DNA from: an uncultured Bacteroidales bacterium
GTDB taxonomy: Bacteria > Bacteroidota > Bacteroidia > Bacteroidales > Bacteroidaceae
Assembly: GCA_902774335.1 (NCBI GenBank)
Contig: CACYHW010000009.1
Location: 1-64,000, forward strand
Direction of reading: 5' to 3'
DNA: 64,000 nt
Shown here: positions 42,147 through 49,483 of the stretch, one piece after another
Layout: each line of letters opens with the position of its first letter
How positions within the stretch are numbered: the first letter of the stretch is position 1
The notes under the pieces: generated by a model
The model's database searches: none
Told to the model about the DNA's origin: nothing
The model's input: only the letters and a program-made list of their open reading frames with translations
Position numbers and translations under genes: made by a program

Positions 42147-44140
42147 TAAAATTAAAATTCAGACCAAAACTCTTCTTGTTTGCATCTTTATCACTGCTTG
42201 TTTTCGGAGGCTGTAGTAAAGATGACATTTATCTTCACTACGCCCTGAAAGCAGCAGGTGATAATAAAGGGGAACTCAAAGCTGTTCTGCGCCACTATCG
42301 TACCGAGGACAAGGATCCCCTTAAACTGAAAGCAGCCAAATATCTTATTGCCAATATGCCGGCTCACTACTCGTATCGTGACACGGCCGCAATAAACAAG
42401 TATTACAGCAAGGCTTTGGAAATCCTTGGCACAGGTCCCAGTCCCGACTGGCAGCGCGATACATTGCGCCGAATTGGCGATACTCAGTTTGCCGGAATAA
42501 CCAGAAGTGTTGTATCGGATGTAGAGGTGATGACCGCCGATTATCTGATTTACAGCATAGACCACGCATTCAACCAGTGGCGCACCAGGCCTTGGGCCAA
42601 ACATCTTTCATATGAGGAGTTCCGTGACTGGCTGTTGCCCTATAAAGTGATTGATCGTCAGAGTCTTGATGCATGGCGAGATACTCTTTCAGATCATTAC
42701 AGCGACAGTCTAAGAACTATACCTATTGATGACTTTGAGAGAAACACTATATATGGTGCTATTGAGATAGTACGCAATGAATTGCACTCAAAATTATCAG
42801 ACATAGGACATCGTGTCATATGGGAGGATCGCGGCAGTATACCTATGCGTAGTGCAGCCACGTGGGTAAGGATGACTTATGGTAGTTGTTATGATTATGT
42901 AGTTATGGGAACTGCTGTTTTCCGCAGTCTTGGATTTCCTGCTGTAGTCGATAACGTACCCACGTGGGGACGTAATAGCGATGGCCATAGTTGGTATACT
43001 TTTCTTGATGACCGCGGGCGTGAACAGGTAACCATTAATTCTCTTATTATGGGGGCGGGCTTTCAGTTCTATCCATATGAGCGCATTCCTAAGGTTTTTC
43101 GAAATACTTATGAAATAGATCATGATGTTGTAAAATATCGCAATACTGCCAAATATGTACATCCATTTGAAGTATGCCAAAAGGATGTTACAAATAAATA
43201 CAATGTTGTATCGGACATACAAGTTGAAACTGATAAGGTTCTTACAAAAAATCTTAAGGATAAGAAATACGTTTACATAGCTATGGCTGTAAATTCCAAT
43301 GGTCCAGATTGGAGATTGTTGGATTTTGGAGTTCTTAAAAATGGTAAGGCTTGCTTTAAGAAAATGGGCCGAAATATGCTATATATTGCATTGGGTTATA
43401 ATGGTATTAGTTTTGTTCCAATAAGTCATCCTTTTATCTTGTATAAGGATGGGCATATCGAGTATATTGATGGCAGTGATAATCCCGTAAAAGTGAGTAT
43501 GGATTTACGTCGCAAATACTACGAATCATATAATGTAGTAGATATGCGTCGTCGTATTTTGGGTGGAAAGGTTCAATGTTCAGACTATCCTGACTTCAGG
43601 GATGCGATTACTCTTTACACAATTGAGCGTACTGATATTCCTGATAAAATACAACTGAATGCAGGTCGTCCTTATCGTTACTGGCGTTATTTAACGCCCG
43701 ATGGTTCGTGGGGCAGCATATCTGAGATATCATTCTATGACAGGGATGGAAACAGATTGAACCATAAAGGAATTGCTAATCCCGAGGCTGGTCAGGATGC
43801 CATAGAACGTGCATATGATGGTAATCTGCTCTCAAACTTTGAAATCAACCAGCCTAACGGCAACTGGGTTGGAATGGATATGGGGAAGCCTACTGATGTA
43901 GGTTACGTAAGCATTTCTCCCCGTAGTGATGATAATGATGTTTGCCCTGGCAATGAATACGAGCTGTTGTATTTTAACGGAAAGACATGGCACTCATTGG
44001 GCTTCAAAAAAGCAGAGGGCAATTCGTTACATTATAATGGTATTCCTCTCAACACTCTACTCTGGATGCGCAATTATACCCGTGGTCAAAATGAGCGTCC
44101 ATTCATTATTAGAGAGAGTGGAGATATTGAATGGTGGTAA
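42143..44140 (+). CDS. Transglutaminase-like lipoprotein with discoidin-like C-terminus (copy 2)
   Basis: I chose the ATG at 42143, which overlaps the copy 1 stop (ATGA) and gives 665 residues with lipobox FGGC (C24). The transglutaminase-like core keeps the catalytic Cys (C249, TYGSCYDY) and His (H282, GHSWYT). The C-terminal region (about 505-665; GSWGSISEISFYDRDGNRL, NWVGMDMGKPTDVGYVSISP) resembles a discoidin/F5-8 type C sugar- or protein-binding domain. Such proteins may act as peptidases or acyl transferases on proteins or peptides. The first ~560 bp have base use like copy 1, then the gene turns AT-rich until about 43600, suggesting mosaic origin. Confidence 0.78.
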   Translation: MIKLKFRPKLFLFASLSLLVFGGCSKDDIYLHYALKAAGDNKGELKAVLRHYRTEDKDPLKLKAAKYLIANMPAHYSYRDTAAINKYYSKALEILGTGPSPDWQRDTLRRIGDTQFAGITRSVVSDVEVMTADYLIYSIDHAFNQWRTRPWAKHLSYEEFRDWLLPYKVIDRQSLDAWRDTLSDHYSDSLRTIPIDDFERNTIYGAIEIVRNELHSKLSDIGHRVIWEDRGSIPMRSAATWVRMTYGSCYDYVVMGTAVFRSLGFPAVVDNVPTWGRNSDGHSWYTFLDDRGREQVTINSLIMGAGFQFYPYERIPKVFRNTYEIDHDVVKYRNTAKYVHPFEVCQKDVTNKYNVVSDIQVETDKVLTKNLKDKKYVYIAMAVNSNGPDWRLLDFGVLKNGKACFKKMGRNMLYIALGYNGISFVPISHPFILYKDGHIEYIDGSDNPVKVSMDLRRKYYESYNVVDMRRRILGGKVQCSDYPDFRDAITLYTIERTDIPDKIQLNAGRPYRYWRYLTPDGSWGSISEISFYDRDGNRLNHKGIANPEAGQDAIERAYDGNLLSNFEINQPNGNWVGMDMGKPTDVGYVSISPRSDDNDVCPGNEYELLYFNGKTWHSLGFKKAEGNSLHYNGIPLNTLLWMRNYTRGQNERPFIIRESGDIEWW

Positions 44141-44189
44141 GGCACAAAGTGTTCATACACATCGAGATTATTATTGGATTTGGATAAGT

Positions 44190-44242
44190 GAAGGGGTATA
44201 ATGGTCAAAACCCTTGCAAAGTCGCACCATTTATACCCCTTC
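44190..44242 (+). terminator. Hairpin between copy 2 and peptide B
   Basis: GAAGGGGTATAATGGT (44190-44205) pairs with ACCATTTATACCCCTTC (44226-44242) with one extra base, around a 20-nt loop. No T-run follows, so it may be a weak terminator or an RNA-protecting structure. Confidence 0.65.
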
Positions 44243-44327
44243 CATCCATTTCTTAAGTGTAACCCTTAAAAATGAATAATGCAAAGGTAAAAAAATGAAT
44301 TAATTTGATTGTTATTTCCCATATGCG

Positions 44328-44345
44328 GATATGGGTTTTCTGATA
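44328..44345 (+). other. Leader hairpin upstream of peptide B
   Basis: CCCATAT (44328-44334), loop GCGG, ATATGGG (44339-44345), followed by TTTTC. It is 55 bp before the peptide ATG at 44400. Its position suggests a leader structure, but chance is possible. Confidence 0.55.
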
Positions 44346-44399
44346 AATAGAAATGAGAATAATCCGCAACTTTATTTAACCGAACTAACTAAGAAAAAA

Positions 44400-44822
44400 A
44401 TGAAGAGAACAAAATTATTATTAGGGTGTTTAATGATAGTTTCTGCTATTGCTGTCTGGGCTAGTCAGAAAATGAACAATAATCTTATTTCAGAGAATGT
44501 TGAAGCTCTGACTCAAGATGATTGGTTTGATACATGGAGAAGGCAGAATATGCCGCAATTAATAGACATACAACATCCTAGTGGTTACTTTGAAGCGAGC
44601 TATATAATTAAGGCTGATAATAATGCTCAGTGGGGTGATGATGGCGGATATGTTTATATTGATTCATCTACCTATTATACAAATTCTAGCCATACTACAC
44701 ATGCAAGTGTATGTTCTGGAGATTGGTATCATGGTAACCCTCAAACAACCTGTAGAGTTATAACAAGCTGGGCAATGGTTGAACATATTCTTGGCGAGAA
44801 TATATACCTCTATTTTGTCTAA
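44400..44822 (+). CDS. NVEALA-type secreted peptide precursor, copy B
   Basis: The 140-residue product starts at 44400 (MKRTK); a longer in-frame start within the leader hairpin is unlikely. A hydrophobic segment follows with a likely signal peptidase site after AVWA (21). ENVEALTQDD (32-41) contains the signature motif. The mature part is rich in Tyr, Trp, Asn and Thr and has two cysteines (105, 118) that could form a disulfide. Its sequence after the motif differs from copy A, so only the leader-motif region is conserved between the two. It leads cassette B and is followed by a 16-bp hairpin. Function is unknown. Confidence 0.75.
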   Translation: MKRTKLLLGCLMIVSAIAVWASQKMNNNLISENVEALTQDDWFDTWRRQNMPQLIDIQHPSGYFEASYIIKADNNAQWGDDGGYVYIDSSTYYTNSSHTTHASVCSGDWYHGNPQTTCRVITSWAMVEHILGENIYLYFV

Positions 44823-44861
44823 ACGCTTAGCGTTAGATGTCTATTTAAAGATATTATTCAT

Positions 44862-44914
44862 TAGGGTAGAGATGATGAAAAACAGATAGATGATTTTACA
44901 TCATCTTTACCCTA
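44862..44914 (+). other. Intercistronic 16-bp hairpin after peptide B
   Basis: TAGGGTAGAGATGATG (44862-44877) pairs with CATCATCTTTACCCTA (44899-44914) with one mismatch, around a 21-nt loop. It occupies the same place as the hairpin after peptide A (34983-35019), with unrelated sequence. A small AACGC/GCGTT stem also overlaps the peptide stop (44822-44834). Confidence 0.8.
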
Positions 44915-44948
44915 TATTAATCAATTAGCAAACAATCATTTAAAAGAT

Positions 44949-46028
44949 ATGTCTGTTTCTCGTTATTATTTTAAGATTCTAATGATAGTGTTATTGGGTT
45001 TTACTGCGAGTTGTAAACCTGTTTATTATGAAAACGATATTAAGGAAATAGATTTTCTTGATACTCCCAGATATGCTCTAATTCCGGAACAACTCGATTC
45101 ATGTCCTATTGGTATTGATGATATTATATCTTTTGGAGATTATTTGTTTGCTACGGTAAAAGATCCTTCCAGTCAGCTTAGAATCTATGATGTTAATAAT
45201 GATTGTTTGATTGCATCTATAGGTTCAAGAGGAAGAGCGAATAATGAGTTCATATCTCCACAATTTGTTGGAGATCAGGTTTATATTAGGGACGATGAGT
45301 TGTATTTACCTGTGATTGATAATATGACCATATTGAAGGAGATAAATGTAACGGAGTCTATAAAGCAGTCTGAAGCTGTTGTGCCTTTCCGTACTTTTTG
45401 CATTGGTCCGGCAGAAGGTCGTATATCGTTGTTAGATAATGACATAACAAAAACTTTTGTTTTTGTAAAACCGCTACTTCTCAATGAAAAAGCTACTCAA
45501 CCTCTTTATCTCATTAAGGAAGAGGGGTTAGATGCTGTTAGAATACCTGCGTTTAAGGATGTTATAGAAGGAGATAATCGAGTTAATGTATTAGCACAAT
45601 ATTTGGGTGGATTAAAAAAACATCCTCAAAGAAATGTAATCGTTCAACCTATGCAGAATATGGATTATATTCTATTTTTTGATGTAGACAGTATGCGATA
45701 TTATGCAGTCCATCAGCTGGGATCTAGGACTTTTGAAGATAAAGTGATTGAAAATATTAATTATAGTCCTTCTAGTTATTGTTTTGGTGATGGTGCTGTT
45801 TCGAAAGATTTTTTCCTTGTTAATTATTGTGCTAGAGTAATAGCAAATCCGGATGATGAAGTAAAGACTGAGATTTTGATGTTTGATTGGGAGGGCAACT
45901 TTATTAAGGGTTTTACCGCAAATGTTGCGATGCATAGAATTACTTATAATGAAAGTAATCAAACATTATACGGTTGTGATCTATCAAATGAGAAATTATA
46001 TAAAGTTAGCCTAAAGGATTATTTATGA
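44949..46028 (+). CDS. Beta-propeller-like lipoprotein (BF3164-type), copy B
   Basis: The 359-residue protein has a signal peptide with lipobox TASC (C22). The mature part is beta-rich with the segments LRIYDVNNDCLIASIGSRGR near residue 76 and LMFDWEGNFIKGFTANVAMH, which match propeller blades of BF3164/TolB-like Bacteroidales lipoproteins. It differs in sequence from the cassette A protein but has the same place, fold type and lipid anchor. Function is unknown. It follows peptide B after the hairpin, and overlaps the CxxC protein gene by 4 bp (ATGA). Strongly AT-rich. Confidence 0.75.
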   Translation: MSVSRYYFKILMIVLLGFTASCKPVYYENDIKEIDFLDTPRYALIPEQLDSCPIGIDDIISFGDYLFATVKDPSSQLRIYDVNNDCLIASIGSRGRANNEFISPQFVGDQVYIRDDELYLPVIDNMTILKEINVTESIKQSEAVVPFRTFCIGPAEGRISLLDNDITKTFVFVKPLLLNEKATQPLYLIKEEGLDAVRIPAFKDVIEGDNRVNVLAQYLGGLKKHPQRNVIVQPMQNMDYILFFDVDSMRYYAVHQLGSRTFEDKVIENINYSPSSYCFGDGAVSKDFFLVNYCARVIANPDDEVKTEILMFDWEGNFIKGFTANVAMHRITYNESNQTLYGCDLSNEKLYKVSLKDYL

Positions 46029-46579
46029 TTAAATATAGAAATCATATTATTTCTGTCTTATTATTGTTATTAACAGCTTGTGGGCACTCTCCAAGATCTA
46101 TTATGAACAGTTTAATGTATCGTAAAATAGATTATTTAAGTGGAGGAACAGTACTGACAGATTCTGTTGAAAGATATTCTCCGGTAAAGGCTCAAATAAA
46201 AATTGTTTCATATGTTGATTCCCTTGTTTGTACCAAATGTCTTGCTAATTATCTAAATGCAGCATCGGAGTATGTGGATTCATTTAATACTGACAGTGTC
46301 ATTTATTTATGTGTTCTACAGAAGCGTTCAATAGAAGAAACTCAGAATATGATTAATCAATTGAATATTAAGAACGTTGTTGTAATATATGATGCTTCTG
46401 ATCATTATTTGAAAAAAAATAAAATAGATAAGATTCCTTCTCTATACACATCTTTCTTGCTTAATTCCAATGATGAGATAGTTTCTATTGGTGATCCATT
46501 GAGAAACCTTGATATTCGTTTACTTTTTGACAAAAGAATTCGTGGCCTGATTGATAATGGAGGGGAAAATATACCCTAA
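46025..46579 (+). CDS. Thioredoxin-like lipoprotein with CTKC motif, copy B
   Basis: The 184-residue protein has a signal peptide with lipobox LTAC (C19). A CxxC motif, C69-T-K-C72, follows a predicted strand (QIKIVSYVDSLVC). Later segments IKNVVVIYDASDH and KIDKIPSLYTSFLLNSNDE fit the thioredoxin beta-strand and cis-Pro loop. It is the positional equivalent of the cassette A CASC protein and has the same length, but is anchored by a lipid rather than by a transmembrane helix. It may act on disulfides or thiols of secreted peptides; this is inference. Confidence 0.68.
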   Translation: MIKYRNHIISVLLLLLTACGHSPRSIMNSLMYRKIDYLSGGTVLTDSVERYSPVKAQIKIVSYVDSLVCTKCLANYLNAASEYVDSFNTDSVIYLCVLQKRSIEETQNMINQLNIKNVVVIYDASDHYLKKNKIDKIPSLYTSFLLNSNDEIVSIGDPLRNLDIRLLFDKRIRGLIDNGGENIP

Positions 46580-46607
46580 ACTAATATCAAATAATAGACA
46601 CAATTAT

Positions 46608-48185
46608 ATGTATGATCAATCGCGAATAAATAAAATGACAAAAGTGTACAAGTCCATACTTTTGTATTCTTTTATCTTTTTCATAGCCTTAACCTGTTTA
46701 AAAGAATGTTTTGTAGGAGTCAAACAACTTTTTTGGGGCTTTGTTTACAATAATCCATTATACGTTTGTGGATCGTTCGATGGTTCCGGTTCTTATGGAG
46801 GTTATCTTGCCGTATGTGTTAGTTTGCTTGTTGCCTATGCAATCCATTACAGATCCTTGAACAGTAGAACAATGCTGTCTACAATTCTATATAGAATGGT
46901 TATTATTGTTATCTGTGCAGCATTGATCATGATATCATCAACATTATGCCGTAGTGCAATTCTTGCTTTATGTTGTGGATTGTCATTCCTTGTTATTCAA
47001 ACAGATCATCTAAAGTCAAAAGCGAAATACATAATTAAAAAGAATTGGACTTCTATTCTTCTTGGCTGTTGCATAATTATATCAGGTGTTTATCTCATAA
47101 AAAAACCTTCAGCAGATGGACGCTTTTTTATGAATAAGATAAACATTTACTCGATATGCACAAATGGGTGGAGGGGAACTGGAATAGGTTCTTTTGGAGG
47201 AACCTATGGAAATGCTCAAGCTATATATTTCAAAAAGCAAATAGAAAAGAATGGTAGCTCTGATTTGGATTGGAAATCAATTGGTGAGCATGATAGAATG
47301 TCAGCGGATTGTCCAAACGATTCATTTAACGATTATCTATTCATAGGTGTTGAACGTGGTCCTTTAGTCATGTTCATATTGCTTTTTATCGTTATTCTTG
47401 CAATTGTTATTTCTTTCAGAAGAAAAACTCTTTGGGGGTGCGGACTAATCACATTTGCTGTTTTTGCGACGTTTTATTATCCTCTTCGTTTACAGCAATT
47501 TCAGTTGTTGTTTATAGCCTTGACACTTCTATGCGTAATGGATCTTAAACTGTGTGATTGTGATCAACTTGATTATACGATTGATCAGCAAACATGTCAG
47601 CCTAAGCGATTGATTAATATATTAACTGTAATAATTGTCATAGGAGGCCTATGCATAGTAATTAAGCCAAATAATAGTCAAGTGGAGAAGCCTTTACGAT
47701 TATGGGAAAAGGCAAAGCCTTGGTATAATAGCGAATACTATGATAATTATGTGAAGGAATGCGATACTCTGATGACCTTTTTTAAAGATAATCCTCAGTT
47801 CCTTTTTGAATATGGACATTCTTTGAATAAAATAGGATTGTATGAAAAGAGTGATTCAGTTCTAATGATTGGAACAAGAATCAGTAGTGACCCGATGTTT
47901 TGGAATGTCATGGGAAACAACAGCCTGGCTCAAGGTAAGTACCGTGAAGCTGAGGGACGTTACAAACATGCTTTTTATATGGTTCCCAACAGGCTATATC
48001 CGCTTGTGTTGTTGACAAAACTGTACTATGAGGAGGGCGATACAGCTCGCTTTCTGGAAATGACGGATGTCGTGGAAAACTTTGTTCCTAAGGTGGAATC
48101 AATAAGAACAGAAAAACTACGGGCTGAAATAAGGGAGTTAAAAAACAGTTACTTAACTGAAATAGAGGAAAATAATGAAGACTGA
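46608..48185 (+). CDS. O-antigen ligase-like membrane protein with TPR tail, copy B
   Basis: I chose the first ATG after the upstream stop (46608), giving 525 residues; starts at 46551 or 46635 are possible. The protein has about ten membrane segments and a C-terminal TPR-like tail (FWNVMGNNSLAQGKYREAE). It matches the cassette A paralogue in SFDGSGSYGGYLAVCVS, KKPSADGRFFM and GWRGTGIGSFGGTYG. The usual ligase His is missing (SADCPNDSFNDYL), as in copy A. The tail is far more similar to copy A, at both DNA and protein level, than the membrane part. It overlaps the signal peptidase gene by 11 bp. Confidence 0.72.
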   Translation: MYDQSRINKMTKVYKSILLYSFIFFIALTCLKECFVGVKQLFWGFVYNNPLYVCGSFDGSGSYGGYLAVCVSLLVAYAIHYRSLNSRTMLSTILYRMVIIVICAALIMISSTLCRSAILALCCGLSFLVIQTDHLKSKAKYIIKKNWTSILLGCCIIISGVYLIKKPSADGRFFMNKINIYSICTNGWRGTGIGSFGGTYGNAQAIYFKKQIEKNGSSDLDWKSIGEHDRMSADCPNDSFNDYLFIGVERGPLVMFILLFIVILAIVISFRRKTLWGCGLITFAVFATFYYPLRLQQFQLLFIALTLLCVMDLKLCDCDQLDYTIDQQTCQPKRLINILTVIIVIGGLCIVIKPNNSQVEKPLRLWEKAKPWYNSEYYDNYVKECDTLMTFFKDNPQFLFEYGHSLNKIGLYEKSDSVLMIGTRISSDPMFWNVMGNNSLAQGKYREAEGRYKHAFYMVPNRLYPLVLLTKLYYEEGDTARFLEMTDVVENFVPKVESIRTEKLRAEIRELKNSYLTEIEENNED

Positions 48186-49011
48186 AGAAGATTCTTTTTG
48201 GGACAGATTGGTTAATAGAATCTGGAAGATAATGATGTGCCTGCTGGTTGTGATTGCTTTGCATTATGGCAGACGTATTTTTATTGCCGACAGGTTCAAA
48301 ATTCCTTCAGAATCTATGGCGCCTACACTCGTACCAGGAGATAATGTATGGGTGGACAAATTGTTATTCGGTCCCAGAATATACACCTCATTCAATTTTG
48401 AAGATCATGCACCTTTAAAGTGCTTCCGTTTGCCCGGACTTAGAAAAATTAGACCTGGTGATGTAATCTGTTTTAATTTTCCTCTGGGATATGGACAATG
48501 GACTGTTATTGAGTTCAAGATTAATTTTGTTTATTGCAAACGTGTGGTTGGCGTTCCTGGCGATACAATTGGCGTAAAAGAAGGCATAGTATGGAACAAT
48601 AACTATAAGGGAACTATTGGTGTACTTGAAAACCAAATGAAGATTCATGACACACCGGACAGCATTCTGTGGCGTACTACGTCAATGGCAACTATGCCCT
48701 TTACAAGACCCATGTGGACAATCAAGAACTTTGGTCCCATGTATGTTCCTGAAAAAGGTGTAACTATTGAACTTGATTCTATTGGGCGTGCCATTTATGG
48801 ACCTGTGATTGAGTTTGAAACTGGCTTATGGCCACCTGAAGATATGACGTGTCATACTTTCAAAAATAATTACTATTTCGCGTTTGGAGACAACAGTACC
48901 AGCTCACAGGATTCCCGTTACTGGGGATTCATACCTGAAGATTTCATAATAGGTGTTGTAGGTGGAAAAAAGACGAAGAACAATCCGAACCAACAGGTTG
49001 TTGGTAATTAA
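48175..49011 (+). CDS. Signal peptidase I
   Basis: The 278-residue S26 protease removes signal peptides of secreted proteins. After one membrane helix (about 17-38) the catalytic serine is S47 in PSESMAPTL and the general base lysine is K122 in YCKRVVGVPGD. Box E is seen as FGDNSTSSQDSRYWGFIPED near residue 239. All landmarks are intact. An insert between the boxes is typical of Bacteroidetes forms. Placement inside the peptide island, overlapping the ligase-like gene, suggests a dedicated peptidase for island peptides; a housekeeping copy presumably lies elsewhere. It is unclear whether the DUF1573 gene 16 bp downstream is co-transcribed, but it is likely. Confidence 0.9.
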   Translation: MKTEEDSFWDRLVNRIWKIMMCLLVVIALHYGRRIFIADRFKIPSESMAPTLVPGDNVWVDKLLFGPRIYTSFNFEDHAPLKCFRLPGLRKIRPGDVICFNFPLGYGQWTVIEFKINFVYCKRVVGVPGDTIGVKEGIVWNNNYKGTIGVLENQMKIHDTPDSILWRTTSMATMPFTRPMWTIKNFGPMYVPEKGVTIELDSIGRAIYGPVIEFETGLWPPEDMTCHTFKNNYYFAFGDNSTSSQDSRYWGFIPEDFIIGVVGGKKTKNNPNQQVVGN

Positions 49012-49027
49012 TCAATAGGTAAGTAAT

Positions 49028-49420
49028 ATGAAAGAAAGATCTAAACCTGAGAAGTTGTTTAAAAAGTTACTTGCGGCAATAGTATGCCTGACCGTTTTGT
49101 CAGGATGCTATTATGATGCGGGATTCGTGTCGGTGCGAAAGGATAGTGTGGATGTAGGGAACGCGGTTGTGGGCGATTCGGTCCATACTGCTTTCAAGTT
49201 CTGGAACAGGTCGGATGATACTGTCAGGATGACATTCATTCCGGAGTGTGACTGCACTACGGTCAGTGCCGATGTAATGGAACTGGAGCCTGGCCGGCGC
49301 GGCTTGCTTAAGGTAAGCGTCGGCATTGATGCTCCGGGTGAGTTCCATAAGTATGTTTTTGTCCAGGCTAAGGGTGATGACGGTTTTCTCACTGTTTCGG
49401 TCCATGGTCATGCAGAGTGA
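49028..49420 (+). CDS. DUF1573-domain lipoprotein
   Basis: The 130-residue protein has a signal peptide with lipobox LSGC (C27) and a single DUF1573 Ig-like domain, with DVGNAVVGDSVHTAFKFWNR and the CDCTTVSADVMELEPGRRG segment near residue 75. DUF1573 proteins are common in Bacteroidetes and of unknown function. It follows signal peptidase I by 16 bp and is the last gene on this side of the island, since a promoter-like element and the efflux operon follow. Base use is closer to the right-hand flank than to the AT-rich cassette. Confidence 0.82.
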   Translation: MKERSKPEKLFKKLLAAIVCLTVLSGCYYDAGFVSVRKDSVDVGNAVVGDSVHTAFKFWNRSDDTVRMTFIPECDCTTVSADVMELEPGRRGLLKVSVGIDAPGEFHKYVFVQAKGDDGFLTVSVHGHAE

Positions 49421-49431
49421 AATTTATTTGT

Positions 49432-49439
49432 TACATTTG
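49432..49439 (+). promoter_or_regulatory. Putative efflux operon -7 element
   Basis: TACATTTG matches TAnnTTTG and lies 44 bp upstream of the TolC-like gene ATG at 49484. No clear -33 TTTG was seen. Confidence 0.45.
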
Positions 49440-49483
49440 CCAAAACCTATTATTAACTATAAAAATTGTTTGCAGTAAATCTT

